DNA of 64,000 nt, from positions 11,051,323 to 11,115,322 of the forward strand of contig NC_058162.1 in assembly GCF_020080835.1 (NCBI RefSeq), read 5' to 3'. A model generated the notes under the pieces. That model was not told the origin of the DNA. It saw only the letters and a list, made by a program, of their open reading frames with translations, and searched no databases. Made by a program: the position numbers and the translations under genes. Positions 35,282-47,989 of this stretch are shown here, piece by piece (positions within the stretch are counted from its first letter, which is position 1; each line of letters opens with the position of its first letter). Source of the stretch: Cotesia glomerata (lineage: Eukaryota > Arthropoda > Insecta > Hymenoptera > Braconidae).

Positions 35282-35880
35282 TTAGGAAAATGGTTGACCC
35301 TAAAGGCCATCCCTGCAACTTCCCGTTAATTCCATATCTAAGCGCTTAAAATTGCACTTATGACGTTTTTGAGCTCTTCAAGCTTAAAAATATAATTCTT
35401 GTGTTATTTCAAGCTCTCCGAGCTCAAAGATAGCTGTTCTATGCTTTTGAGCTCTTCGAGCTCAAAAGTCATAGCAGTTTCGTAGAACACTGTTTTTTGA
35501 ATTTTCAAACCGCAATAACTTGTGAATGAATCAACCGATTTTTTCGGGGTTCTGGGCATTTAACGCAGTTTTTTAAACTCTTTGAAAAATCTTAGAGCGC
35601 GAACTGGTCAGACTGAAAATTTCATAGCAATTCTGAAAAAAACTTTTTTTTCAATTTTTTTCGACAACGATATCTCATGAATGAATCAACCGATTTTGAC
35701 CAGACCGGTAGCGATCGACGTGGTTTTCTGATGTTAAGAGCTGATCAATTTTTAGAATCGGTCGGTAAAGCAGTTTAAAAGTTATTCCAAGAAAAACCAC
35801 ATTTGAAAAAGAATTTTTTTTTAGTTTTTTTTTTTATTTCTCGGAATCTACCGGTCCAAGCCAGTTCAAAATCACAGGAA
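35282..35880 (-). mobile_element. HINE/DINE-1-like copy, 5' part missing
   Basis: Starts at TTAGGAAAATGG (inverse of the 3' end), with three GAGCTC pairs, and is cut at a TA tract (35881-35898) before reaching the microsatellite and 5' end. Confidence 0.8.
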
Positions 35881-37175
35881 ATATATATATATATATATTA
35901 GGGTGGGTCAAAAAAATCGATTATTTTTTTTTTTAACTTCTTACATTGAAAAGTTGGTTCTCAGGCACCTCTAGAAAATGCTCACCAAATTTGAGCTCTT
36001 AATATTGATAGGAAGGTTATGCTCATCACAGTTTTACATTTTTTGATAGTCTCTTATAAAAAAAATCATATCTCACTATTGATCAATTTTTTAACCAAAT
36101 TTTGATACATATTTTTGTAGAAAATTAACTATTTTAAAGATATCCGAGATCAAAGTTTAAAAAATTGATCAAAAAAAAATTTTTTTTTTTAATTTCCTAC
36201 CACATTAAATGTTTTAAACTTTGATCTCGGATATCTTTGAAATGGTTAATATAATCGCTTACACATATCAGATCTTTTTGGTAGATCATTCAATTTTGAT
36301 TTTTTTTTTTTCGGTCCCATTTTTTTTTTTTACTTTATTTTTTTTTTTTCGGTCCCATCGTGAATTCTTGTTGGAAATACCCAAAAAAAAATTCCCTGAA
36401 AGTTTGAGCTCTTAATATTAATTAACGTCCTCGACCAAGGCATGTGAATATTTCCCATTGAAAATACACAAAAACTTTGATTTTTAATTTTTGAATTTCT
36501 AAAGCTCAGCGGCATTTCATGGGATCACTTTGATCGAAGATGGTTTTTTCTAAGAATTGAACGCTCTACAAAAGTGCCCATTGCCGCAAAGTCGTAACTC
36601 ACACTGGCGAGGCAGTACGGGCCACTGAACCTGATTTTTTCATAAAATTGGCGTTTTTTCGCATTTATCTCGTAAATATCAAGAGCTACGGAAAAAATGT
36701 GAATGACAAACTTGTAGAGAATTCAATTTCCAACAAAAAAAGTCCTATGGACCAAATCGCTAAGATCAATATTAAGCGAGATATTAAGCCTTGAATATAT
36801 TTTTTCGTGAAATTTTGGCCGATCATTGATTTAAACTTATTAATATCTTGTTTACTTTCTCTGTTTTTTATATTTTTTCTTCAATATATTTTTTTAAGGC
36901 TAGAAAACTAAAGCAAAATTAATAATCTACAATATTTAACCTTTAATGATAATAAACATTTAAACAAACTCTTTTCTCTTTGTTTCTTCTCCGTCAGTAG
37001 GTACTTAATAATCTAATGGCAACGTTGCGATGTAACTAACATTGCAGTGATTCCCCCACCAGTTGATAAACAACGTTTGACAAAAAGTACGCGACCAGCG
37101 AAAGCTCAGTCATTGTCCGCAAATCGAAAGCCTCTCTCCTCTCCAAAAATCCCCTCTTTTACGTAACCTTGAATT

Positions 37176-38857
37176 CCCTGGCGGTTTCATGCTTACGGTA
37201 AATCCGCGGTGACTCCATAGTGAAAAGATGGTCGATTCACGGTCGTTTCACGTGACGGCTATTTCACTATCTAGTTAGGGTTGTAGTACGGTGAAATCAC
37301 TGTCGAAAAACAGTATATTCGTTCTATTGCGTCACTAACTACGGATAGTAGATAAATGTTGACTTATCAGCAGTTCTATGGTGAAAAGACCGTTTCTAAT
37401 TCGTGGAACTTTAGCATTTCTGTTGTCAGTATGGCGTGCTTCTACTGCGGAAAAATGATTTTTTCAAAGTGAACACCTCATAAACTCATAGTGATATCAC
37501 TGTGGACCTACTATGGTTCGATGATCGTTCGACCGTCAACTCACGGTAAAATAAACTTCTTTTCACGGTATATACTCGTTCGTTTTCTTCCGGACAAATG
37601 ATGTAAATGCTGTTCAATTATTATTTTATAAACAGTGTAGAGTGCTGAACTCTATTGATATTTCACATTAAATTTAGTTATTTGTAGTTAATTTTCAGAA
37701 TAAAAAAATTTTTTAAATAAACGCTTTAAAAAATTTCATTTACAAATTAATATTTTTTCGCTCGATTAAAAAAAAATAACACGTCACTTATCACGGTGAT
37801 AATAAATTCAAAAGAATCCATGTATATCATCAATGCAAGGCCACAGTTTATTTCAAATAACTGTTCAGAAATATATTTAAAAAATGTCAGCGTTAAAAGC
37901 TGAAAAAACATAATAACTTACAGAGTGATGAAAAAAATATTTATTTTTTGACACTATTCGACAGTTAATAAATTTAATAATCACATCAATATTTATATGA
38001 CAAACACAAATGAAGGAAAGCTCATGAAATAAAAAATTTTAATTATATGTTTTTTTACAGAATCAGGATATTTCAAGATACCATGAAAAACGTCCTTAAT
38101 TATAATGGTATAAATATAAAAGAAAATTTCATCAACTTTTAATTAAAACTGCCTGCCCCTGTCTAAAAATATTCATTCAAACTCACTACCATTTAGTAGA
38201 CAGTCCCATGGCTAAGCGGTACAACGCTCGTCATGCTTGCTTGAGACTGGTGAGGCGTGGGTACGAGTCCCGGTGTGAGCTGAAATTTAATTTTCAGTGA
38301 ACATCAGTGCTCATAACTCACGCCGGGTTGTACAGGCTTAGTAGTGTATCAATGAGTTAGTAATTAATAAGTTAAAAAAAAATCCGTAAATACTACTTAA
38401 AATTATTATTGTCCTAAAAATACTAAATTTTTCATTTTGGAGAATTTTAGCATTTTCAAATGGGATTTTTTATGAGTAGGTTATACAAAGGCGGTCAAAG
38501 GAGCGTTATTCGACAAAGGAAGGAACGTGAAACGAGGGTGAAACGACGGTGAAACGACTTTGGATTCACTCCTATTTTACTGTGTAACAACAGTGCTTTG
38601 ACTGTCAAATAACTATACATTTATAAACTTTTTACTATGGTTTCACTCCATAGTTGCCATATAAAAATGTCATTTGAACCATTTTACCAAGGTCTAATAA
38701 TCTGATATATACCATATTTTAACAGTAGTGAAATGAAACAAAGTCACCAATGTTTCACCGTGAAATTACTACCGTAATACTAAGTTCTCACTGTTGACCA
38801 TAGAGGGAACTACCGACTTTCCATAGTATTTTCACCGTGACCACAAAACCGCCAGGG
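37176..38857. mobile_element. 1.7-kb non-autonomous TIR element, CCCTGGCGGTTT termini
   Basis: Ends CCCTGGCGGTTTCATG and the inverse of CCCTGGCGGTTTTGTGG, flanked by TT on both sides. Sub-terminal zones repeat CGGTGAAA/TTTCACCG-type motifs many times (37200-37570, 38520-38850). A tRNA-like module sits at 38210-38280. No ORF is supported. Confidence 0.8.
38210..38280 (+). promoter_or_regulatory. tRNA-like Pol III promoter with good A and B boxes
   Basis: The A box TGGCTAAGCGG matches TRGCNNAGYNGG fully. The B box GGTACGAGTCC differs from consensus at one position. They lie about 50 bp apart, normal for a tRNA or SINE. The acceptor stem does not pair convincingly. It lies inside the CCCTGG element. 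Confidence 0.6.
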
Positions 38858-39032
38858 TTAGTTTAATAAATCGCCCGCCTAATTGCAGCGCTTTCTTTGT
38901 TCTTTATTGTGTGATACTAATGCCGCAAATATCGAGAACAAAGCTCAGTGAACACTGAATGTACTCGCGTCGCATTTGTATGCTTTACGTTGCGTTAGGT
39001 ACATTTTTCTATCATTTTTATTCTTGTCAAAG

Positions 39033-42000
39033 ATGTCTGAACAAATCGGAAATAGAGTTTATAATTATTTAATTGGATTTGAAATTCATAATATTAATAA
39101 TATTAAGTTACCTTCGTGTAGGGATGTATTGAATCTCTTTATGTACAAACATCAATCCTTAAAATTAAGTATACGAGCAAGTGCTAGTAGTGTGATCAGT
39201 GATACGAATGCTATTTGGGCTAATCTTTTGATTCCAACTTCTCGACCTCAGCACAGTATTAAAAAATTGGAAAAAATTCACAGTGACTACATGAAACTGA
39301 AGAATCATCGAAGTCGTGCAAAGACATCGAAAAGACAACGAACAAATGTGGAACAGTTTAGCAAACGTCTTGATAAATTATTTGACATTGCAAATTGTGC
39401 TGCACTAAAAAATTTACCGAAAAATTTGCAGCAATTTTTGACAGATTGTCGTAAAGGAAATAGAAATATCCATCTACCAGCAATTGACGTTATACAGAAG
39501 AAACTTCTGGAAATCTGTCTGCGATGGAAGTAGAAACTCCCAATAATGAGGAAATTGGTTAGTTCTAATATTATAATAGTTTTGTTTAATTATATTTGAT
39601 TTGTTTAACATTCAGCTAATATGTTTACTAATTCACTGTTAACATTTTTCATTTCAGGAATGAAATTATCCCAACAGTCGTCCTTAAATAGTTTCTGTAG
39701 TTCCATATCAAATTCCAGTGAATTGAAGCGAACTTGTTCAGACTTTGAAGATACAATGCCAGCGCCTGAGAAAAATAAAATTGATATTCTGACTTCGGAA
39801 TTAGTATTAGCACTAGATAGAACTAAAACTAGTAATAGAAATGCGATGTACATCATTTCTGCTGTTATTCAAAGTTTAGGACTTGAGATTGATAAATATA
39901 ATTTAAGTTACTCCACTATTCGCAATGCGCGTATTTCAAAAAGAGAAGAAATTGTCGATACGATCAAAGAAGAAGAAATTTTTGATGACTCTCTCGTAGT
40001 GCACTGGGATGGAAAGATGCTTCCTGCGGGAAATGGTCAACCAAAAGCAGAACGATTATCAATACACGTTACCGGAATAAATACTGATAAAAATTTAAAA
40101 ACTCCGATTCTCTCTGATAGCACAGGTGAAAGCCAAGCTCCAGCGATTTTTGAAACGCTGATAGAGTGGGATCTTTGCGATAATGTTAAAGCAATGTGCT
40201 TTGATACAACTAGTTCAAATACCGGTTAGTTAATGTTGTGGTTGAATGAATTTATATCACAGTATTTGTTTTTTGACTTGGAAAGAAATTTTCAAATAAG
40301 AATTTGATTAATTTTTTTAATTATTTTTACGAATGTTGAGTTAAAATATAAGCTGAGTCAAAAATTTGAATAACTGATAATTAAATAACAGTTTATCAAT
40401 AACTAATTCTTTGTTTTAGGTTGTTTTAATGGCGCATGTGCATTATTAGAAGATAAAATTGGCCGTGACTTATTATATCTTGCTTGTCGCCATCATAATT
40501 CTGAATTGATGTTACGAAATGTTGCAGAAGTTGCTTGGCCAGTGACGAATAGTCCAAATGTACCAATTTTCAAAAGACTCAGAGATAATTGGGAAAAAAT
40601 TGATAAATCTGCGTATGAAATCGGCACAGAGGATAAAGATATTGCACTTATTTTAAATCAAAAGAAAAGACGATATTCTTGACTTCATAGAAAATCAACT
40701 GAAGGTATTAATTAATTCATAAATAGTTTTACCATTGAAAGAATTATTATTTATAAAGTTAATTTCTTTTTACAGTCATTAGATCTTTCTGATACACTGA
40801 TAGGAGGCCTTGTTAAGATTTAATTAGCTTTATTAACTGTTAATAAATGATTTTTAACATCATGGGATTTGATAAATATTTATTAACAGTTAATTAGTAT
40901 TCATTACGTAGAATTTATTAACTGTTAATAAATATTTATTAATTTATTAATAGTTAATAAATATTTGTTAACTGTTAACAAATATTTATTTAGGATAAAA
41001 AGCAAAAATAGCAATTTTCTTTTGACACTTTTTATAACCCTATAACTGGAATACATTGATAATAATTCAATTCACTTAATAAATTAACGTTTTTAATATG
41101 TAAAAATATAAAAAATAATTATGAGCTGTGATAGAATTTGGTAGTTTACAATAAATGTTATTATAATGTAATATAATTAATGCAAATAATTTATAAGGAT
41201 GATTTTTGTTTATAAGCAACCTTCATATCATATGACATTGCAAGCCAAACAAATTCACTCAACCAAGTATTTATTAACTGTTAATAAATATTTGTTATCT
41301 ATTAATAAATATTTATTAAATATTATTAAATGTACTTTTCTCTCTAATAAATATTTATTTAATGTTAAAAAATATTTATTAAATTAAATTATTATCTTCA
41401 AATAAATCAAATTATTAATAGTAAATAAATCCTTTTATCAGTGTAGTTATTTTGCATACTTCGATATAACTCGAATTTTTAAGTGATTTAGTTTTATAAA
41501 TTTTGCCTTTTTAAATAATATTTTTTACTTTAAAATTCTATAAATACCTTCTTTTCTGGCCGCAATTATTAAATTTTTCTTATTTTTTGTTAGAATCATC
41601 ATCCGAGAAATGATTACAAGGAGTTTTTGGAGCTGAGCTGTATCTTTTTGGGTGGTATCAAAAGTCATAGAGCCGAATTTAAAGCACCTGGTGCTTTTCA
41701 TCACGCACGGTGGTTATCGAAAGCTCTCTATTGCTTGAAAATATATATGTTTAGAAACCAGTTTAAAATGGGAGCAAACGAAAAAAAAATTTTGCAGAAA
41801 ATATGTGTTTTCATCGTAATATTTTATGTAAAAATATGGTTTACTGCTCTTAATGCAATAAATGCTCCAAACTCGGATTTGCAATTAGTAAAAGATCTTA
41901 TTGACTACAGAAAAATACATCCAGAAATTGCAAATGCAGCACTCGATAAATTGTCTCGGCATTTGTGGTACTTACACGAAAATCTTGCTTGCTTAGCTCT

Positions 42001-42442
42001 TTTTGATGAAACTGTGTCAGTAGAAGAAAAAGTAAAGATCGTACAAAAAATAAATTCCCAGGTAGCGGTCAAAAAGCCTAATAAACGTTTATCAGTCGCT
42101 TATGAAGAAATAACGTCGTTATCTGAGAAAAACATAAGCGATTTTGTTAATCCAAACTCGTTGTTTATTTTTGAACAATTTGAGCTCCCCTATGAATTTT
42201 TGCATACAGATCCAAGTTTGTGGGAATCAAATCTTGAGTATAAACGATGTTATGATACATTCAAAAAGTTAAAAGTAGTAAACGATACTGCGGAAAGAGG
42301 AGTAGCGCTAGCCGAAAGTTTTAATGAAGTATTGACTTATAACGAAGATGAAAGACAAAGAATTTTTCAAACTGTTCAGCACCATCGATCTCAATACACA
42401 TCGTGTAAAAAATCACAATATATTGACAATGAATTAATCTAA
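39033..42442 (+). pseudogene. DDE-type transposase of an unnamed family, four exons, frameshifted
   Basis: Predicted exons 39033-39557, 39658-40224, 40420-40704 and 41594-42442 have GT-AG introns and phases that join correctly. Motifs: VVHWDGKMLP near 40000 (possible first catalytic D), CFDTTSSNTG at the end of exon 2 (second D), CRHHNSEL in exon 3 (a C-x2-H motif with possible catalytic E), APGAFHHARWLSK and LKVVNDTAERGVAL in exon 4. I recognise this set from many uncharacterised insect and cnidarian proteins but cannot assign a named superfamily. Breaks: the first exon frame stops at 39531 while the splice-compatible frame is different (an indel near 39490-39530), and a 1-nt shift lies near 40660. 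The start at 39033 (MSEQIGN) is chosen for context; an in-frame ATG exists at 38976. Confidence 0.8.
40795..41443. mobile_element. MITE in intron 3 of the transposase gene, TA target duplication
   Basis: CACTGATAGGAGG at the left and TATCAGTG at the right, with TA on both sides (40793-94, 41444-45). The interior is full of TTATTAACTGTTAATAAATA palindromes. Confidence 0.78.
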
Positions 42443-43274
42443 CAATTCATTTTTCTGCTTTCAATAATAATTAATTGGTATTGTTGTTTTTATTTTTATT
42501 AAATAATTATTGTTGTTAATATAATTCGAACTATTATAATTTAATAAACTGTTAATAATATATAAATTATTTAAGTGTAATTGAATTCATAAGTTTTATG
42601 CAGAAACTCGTAAATCCATTATTTATTAAAGATTCTTAAGATATAAGCTTTTATAGTGTAAGATACTTATCATATCCTGTTTTTCTAGCCTTAAAAAAAT
42701 ATATTGAAGAAAAAATATAAAAAACAGAGAAAGTAAACAAGATATTAATAAGTTTAAATCAATGATCGGCCAAAATTTCACGAAAAAATATATTCAAGGC
42801 TTAATATCTCGCTTAATATTGATCTTAGCGATTTGGTCCATAGGACTTTTTTTGTTGGAAATTGAATTCTCTACAAGTTTGTTATTCATATTTTTTCCGT
42901 AGCTCTTGATATTTACGAGATAAATGCGAAAAAACGCCAATTTTATGAAAAAATCAGGTTCAGTGGCCCGTACTGCCTCGCCAGTGTGAGTTACGACTTT
43001 GCGGCAATGGGCACTTTTGTAGAGCGTTCAATTCTTAGAAAAAACCATCTTCGATTAAAGTGATCCCATGAAATGCCGCTGAGCTTTAGAAATTCAAAAA
43101 TTAAAAATCAAAGTTTTTGTGTATTTTCAATGGGAAATATTCACATGCCTTGGTCGAGGACGTTAATTAATATTAAGAGCTCAAACTTTCAGGGAATTTT
43201 TTTTTGGGTATTTCCAACAAGAATTCACGATGGGACCGAAAAAAAAAAAATAAAGTAAAAAAAAAAATCACCCT

Positions 43275-43275
43275 A

Positions 43276-43306
<31 letters not shown>

Positions 43307-43855
43307 TGAGAAAGCTCGGTTGTGAAAAAACAAAATATTAAAATTATTAAATGTTACGTTGCAATTAATCAATCTGACGTGGTATATTAAGTTAATTCAT
43401 TTCAAATTCTCATTTGATTCCACTGCTTGAACAATCAAGAAAATAATGATGTGGTTTAATTGTCATGATATAAATTGAATAAAGAAAATAAACTCTAAAG
43501 ATAATAATTAATGCTGATTTTCCGTGACCATTCGAGTGAATTTGTGATTCGATTAGTGTATGGTTGATTCGTTCGTTAGTTTTCGAGGAAGTAAAGTTAA
43601 GATGCGGGCTGTGGGCAATGAAAGGAGAAGAGATGGACGATGGCGCCTGCCAAGCTATCAATGTGACTCCTTGTACTTCGGACGCATATTTTTAGAAATA
43701 TCAGTAGTATTTGTACCCAGAAAAAAATGAAACGAAACTGAGGATACATCAACTTTCTTAACAGGACAATAGAACCTATTGTCGACGTTTCAACGAGTCT
43801 GGAATGACATACTACTCCCTCGAGAACTGGGAACACTCAGGTACTTGAGCTTCTA
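43275..43855. other. Unassigned interval after the large TIR element
   Basis: Begins with TA microsatellite (43276-43306). The rest looks like single-copy DNA of more balanced composition (for example 43560-43850). Short minus ORFs at 43410-43836 have no recognisable domain. It could be original host intergenic or intronic DNA. Confidence 0.45.
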
Positions 43856-44096
43856 CACTGATAAAAAAATTGACTTGACTCAAAAGCCAAACTCTTGAAC
43901 CAAGAATTCCATTTTGAAGAAAAATATTTTCTTGAGTCAAGAGAATAAATTCTTGACTCAAGAAAATTTTCTTAGACCAAGAATAATTTCTTAGCTCAAG
44001 AATTTATTCTCTTGACTTAAGAATATCATTTTCTTCAAAATGGTATTCTTGGTCCAAGAGTTTGGCTCTTGAGTCAAGTCAATTTTTTTATCAGTG
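43856..44096. mobile_element. Palindromic MITE, 241 bp, CACTGATAAAAAAA termini, TA flanks
   Basis: Nearly perfect hairpin: CACTGATAAAAAAATTGACT at the left and its inverse at the right, TA at 43854-55 and 44097-98. Mirror blocks contain CTTGACTCAAG and CTCTTGAACCAAGAATTCC. The high symmetry suggests a recent insertion. Confidence 0.9.
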
Positions 44097-44098
44097 TA

Positions 44099-45370
44099 GA
44101 GACTTTTCACCAAAGTCAATGTAAAGTCTGAGTACTTTTTTTGTATGATAGCTGCCTTAAGGTTTAATTAGTGATGCATTACGATGATGTCATTTTAATG
44201 TCATCGGTTGATCAATGATTCTAATGTCACTGATTTTGATACTTTTAATTTAAACCAATTCGACTCACAATTACTAAGCAAAATTATTCTTTTCTAAGAT
44301 GACACTGCTGTTAATTGACTTCATTTTATTACCTATGAAATAGATTATTCATTCATTTATATATTCAGAGGCAGAATTGCTCTATTAATCACGTAACGTA
44401 TTCAATTAGGGCTAGACGGTGCCAACTATTTTAAATATTTAACTAATTTTTAGATAAATTAGTAATCCAAATTGACGGTTTACTTCAAAAATCTCGTATG
44501 TTAAAAAAAGTAATTATTTAGAAGAGGGGAAAAAACCTATCGTTTAACTATAGGAAGTACATACAAATTTGAAGATACGATATTTTATTATTTTTAGTTA
44601 ATAATGTTTGCTTTCATGGATTTTACTGAAAAATGATTACTCTATCAGTAGAAGGTGATTTTGAATGTTTTTATCTAACAATCGAGTCAGACAATTCCGC
44701 GAAAAATTGACGTAAAGAAACTTTATAAAATTGATTTTGAACACCGATAAACAGGTCTTCAGGCCTATAAGATTATTCAGCTTGAAAAAATATTCTTGAA
44801 TCCCTTAACCAAGAAAGAGAGTACAAAAAAATTACGAATCCTTTTTTTCGTGCTATTGCTTAGAATTATGTTAGAACTATAAGTCTAAAAAAATTTTTAC
44901 TGGTAGATGCAAAAACTAGAATCTTGTCAAAAGTACTCTTTTTTTTTTAACTTCGATATTAATTTTCACTTAAACGAAACCCGTCAAAAATTGCTGAAAA
45001 TTAAAATTTTTTTTTGCTATCTCAATTTTTATTTAGAGTATATTGCTTCAATAAACAATGTTTCTTCTTTGGGTGATTTGATCATCTGCCTGGGTTTTTT
45101 CGTAGACATACCGATAAGCAAACCTTATTTTTTTGACGATATTTCATTTTCGAAAAATAAATTTTTTTTTTCACTTGTTAAGGGGGTACCCCATTTTACC
45201 CCCAAAAAATTAAAAAGATTTATTGGCGGTAACCAGAAATTTTTGTTATTTACTTACAAAATAACTTAACAAAATAAGATTCAGCGTATTTTAGTCCCCA
45301 ATAACTTCAGATTTCCTTAAGTACCCCCGTTTTGCCCCCCCCCCCCCGCCCCTATAAGAAATATGAAAAA
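44099..45370. other. Unassigned AT-rich interval
   Basis: No recognised element. A 120-codon ORF at 44907-45269 is rich in F, I, K and N, as expected of AT-rich noise. A 14-base C run lies at about 45337-45350 near CCCC(A/G)TTTTACCCCC-like motifs, perhaps an old terminal repeat. Confidence 0.45.
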
Positions 45371-45552
45371 ATCACGTGAATACTCAAATGAAAGGTCTCG
45401 ATGAGTGTAACATCGGAATGAGCTCATATCTTTAAAAATGTCAATAATTAAGAAATGACAATGTATCTTGTCAGCTAATGATATTTGTAAAGATATAAGC
45501 TCATCTCGATATAACACTCGTGGAGACCTTTCATTTGATTACCCACATGAAT
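45371..45552. mobile_element. Palindromic MITE (GTCTCGATAAGTG family), copy 4
   Basis: AAAGGTCTCGATGAGTGTAA on the left and TAACACTCGTGGAGACC ... CACATGAA on the right form the same mirror seen near 15 kb and 22.5 kb, more diverged. Confidence 0.75.
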
Positions 45553-47222
45553 TTTTTAAATACTTCATACATATTCATAACTTAAGTATTTATATATAAA
45601 TAGAATATAAAAAGGAATTAATTGAAACCAAATTTCAATAATTTTTTAAGAAGTTATTTTGAATGATTTTGCGCGCTTTAATTATTGCTTTTTAAAAATT
45701 TCAAACTTGAAGGAAATATGTATAAATAATTTTTTATGAGGAAAAGAAATTTTTAGTTTTGATGTTTTATTATTTAGTATTAGTGGAATTTATATTCAGT
45801 GTAAATTCAGTGAATCGTTTTATTTTATTTATTACGTGATTTAGTGTATGTCACGCTATTTTATTGTGTCAGCGATTTGGCATTTTGTTCTTCATTTTAT
45901 TGTAGCATTTGTTATTTTTATTTCGAGTCAGCGCCAAGACAACTTTCGGGTTTAGTTTTGTCCATTATTATTGTCACGGTTATTTTATTACATTTTGTGT
46001 GCAGTGAACTCGTTGATCACTTGGTCTGAATAAATTTTTTGCCGGCATAACAAAGTTTTTTTATGGAGTACAAAACAATGTCAGAAAATTGAGGAATTAA
46101 AAAATGGTAGATTTTCAAACTGTTCAGTTTGACGTGGAATGCCTTACAGAACATTAAAGAATTTAACAAAACTCATTGAAATCGTTACAATTATATTACT
46201 TTATTAATTGATTGATAACTGTAATAGCCTTCTTGTAATCAATCCCCTTAATGTTAACTGGAATATATGAAAAAGTGATAGTGTATAGAATAAGAGGATG
46301 ATGACGGAGACTCTTGACCTCGTTTGTCTCGTAAGAGTGTTCTTCATGTCAACATAGAACCATGTAGAAACATTGAAGTAGCATCACCACGAAAGTAAAA
46401 TGGCAAAACCCAGTGATCGTTCACTGTCACTAACACAACACAATCTTATTACAAGACTTGAGCTCTTGATGCTCTTCTATCAATCTTCAGCGTTACCTTT
46501 ACTTGGGACAGTTTCAACTCAACCATGTTAGATTGAAAATTAATTGAGTGTAAAATATAGTCTGTGTTTTCAGGAACATCTACAGTTCAATTTTTATCAA
46601 AGACATGCTGCTACTTAAATTTCAAAAGAACTCTTACTTTTCTTAAGAACGAAAAAAAATTTTTAATGGTATAAAATGGTATATTATTTAGATTCTAAGT
46701 CAAGGAATGTTAAAAGTTTAATCTGCGACCAAAAGTCATGAAAAATGTTGAGAATGGAATAGTTTCATTTTTTCTTTTTTTTTTTTTTTGCATACTGTAT
46801 ATCTACTTTATTTTTCGATTTACTTATTTTAGTATTGCGGGAGTCACTATTCTCTAAGTTCAGAACGCTTGGTGTCGTGAACCTCGACTCTCAAAATCTA
46901 TATTTAACATGTTATTTATAAAGCGGAACTTATACTCCCAGACTAGCTTGTATCTCGTTGGATTTCAAGATTTAATTTGCGTTTAATTTTTCCTTCTTGT
47001 TTTAGAAAAATAATAAATACTTAATTAAACCTTAATTAACTCTCACAGCGATTATTTTTTTATATACTTCATAGCTAAACATTACTGTCACTGTTTATTT
47101 TCTCAATCCTTTATTATCATTTGAATTTTTATTCGCATTAAATTCTCAGTTTTTTTACCAATATATCCAAGGAACATAATGAGAAATCAATAGTAATTAA
47201 ATGTAAAATAAAAAAGCTACTA
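45553..47222. other. Unassigned interval, possibly host single-copy DNA
   Basis: I find no coding exon, splice-bounded ORF or repeat family. The stretch 45780-46050 has a TGTCACG...GTCACGG pattern and an AATAAA signal near 46029, which could be a decayed LTR. The stretch 46260-46640 is more balanced in composition and may be host DNA. Confidence 0.4.
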
Positions 47223-47454
47223 AGGTAAAAGACCCTATTAGTGGCACCTTTAACCCCTATTAGTGGCACTTTTTCTTTCAATGAAAAAATGTTCTACTTG
47301 GAATAAAAATTAAAAATTTTTTTAATCCAAAGGTCTTAAAAATTAGAAATAATATATTCATTATTGAAATGAATGATTTCATTAATTGAATAAGTACCAA
47401 AATCAAAGAAAGTATCAGTAATGGGGTCCCCGCCACTAATGGGGTCTTTTACCC
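47223..47454. mobile_element. MITE with AGGTAAAAGACCC termini, TA flanks
   Basis: AGGTAAAAGACCCTATTAG at the left and the inverse of GGGTAAAAGACCCCATTAG at the right, flanked by TA. The termini resemble those of the pogo-like element at 51569-54335, which could supply the transposase. Confidence 0.82.
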
Positions 47455-47530
47455 TACTTTAATTTTTTTCTTTAACTTTTTATTCACTTATATTCTAAAC
47501 AATACTAAGGGTTAATGAAAAAACGATTAC

Positions 47531-47712
47531 GATTGCAGTTTTTTAGACTTAATGAAGACTTTTAATTCCGTGGATCATTCGCTGTTGCTATGTTAGCTTT
47601 ATGAGCTTGTCTTTTCAGTCGGGGTTATTGGACTGAGCAAAAGTAAGCAGTGCATGAAGGCGAGAATTTGTCATCATGGCGGGAACGTCTGTCTGGTGTA
47701 TCTAGTGATGTG
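47531..47712 (+). pseudogene. Short reverse transcriptase relic of a LINE
   Basis: The plus-strand frame from 47531 reads FLDLMKTFNSVDHSLLL, a decayed form of RT motif A (normally F-D-x-x-K-A-F-D-x-V-D-H). It then runs through a stop into weak similarity to the following loop. Too short to assign to a clade. Confidence 0.65.
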
Positions 47713-47989
47713 AAATTATCATTAAATTAAGTTCGGTCAGGTCATGAGCAATTGACGAAAATTTACACGATAACTAACCTCATTTTTTTTCTTCCGGTTG
47801 CTTAATAATGTTTGTAAAAATTTTTTAATTTTTCGCTATGTTAATCAATGATTTTCAAAAAACCGGGAAATTATTGTTTTCAGCTCGATTTTTGAAAATC
47901 GAGTTTTCATCATATCTCGACGTTTCGAGGTCCACGAAGCTATCCTGGCTATTTTGGCGATAATGACCGTATGTCTTCCTCTGTGTGTG

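Larger units (their letters stand above)
35899..43274. mobile_element. ~7.4-kb DNA transposon with ~590-bp TIRs and a multi-exon transposase
   Basis: Left arm 36321-36907 and right arm 42680-43271 are inverted copies that look almost identical over about 590 bp. Both ends finish in AGGGTG next to TA runs. On the left an extra ~400 bp (35901-36320) lies outside the matched arm and has its own palindrome (36136-36160 and 36212-36238). Inside are a spliced transposase gene, a CCCTGG element (37176-38857) and an intronic MITE (40795-41443). High arm identity implies fairly recent movement, although the gene is now frameshifted. Confidence 0.82.

Noticed and set aside
38210..38280. Functional tRNA gene or SINE
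   Set aside because: Good A and B boxes, but no clear acceptor stem. It lies inside a TIR element without a SINE tail or its own target duplication.
43073..43258. ORF of 61 codons identical to one at 36330-36515
   Set aside because: Both lie in the long TIRs of the 35.9-43.3 kb element. Identity reflects the inverted arms and not coding constraint.
44907..45269. 120-codon ORF as a possible host gene
   Set aside because: Composition is typical of AT-rich noise (F, I, K, N), with no domain, no splice evidence and no supporting context.
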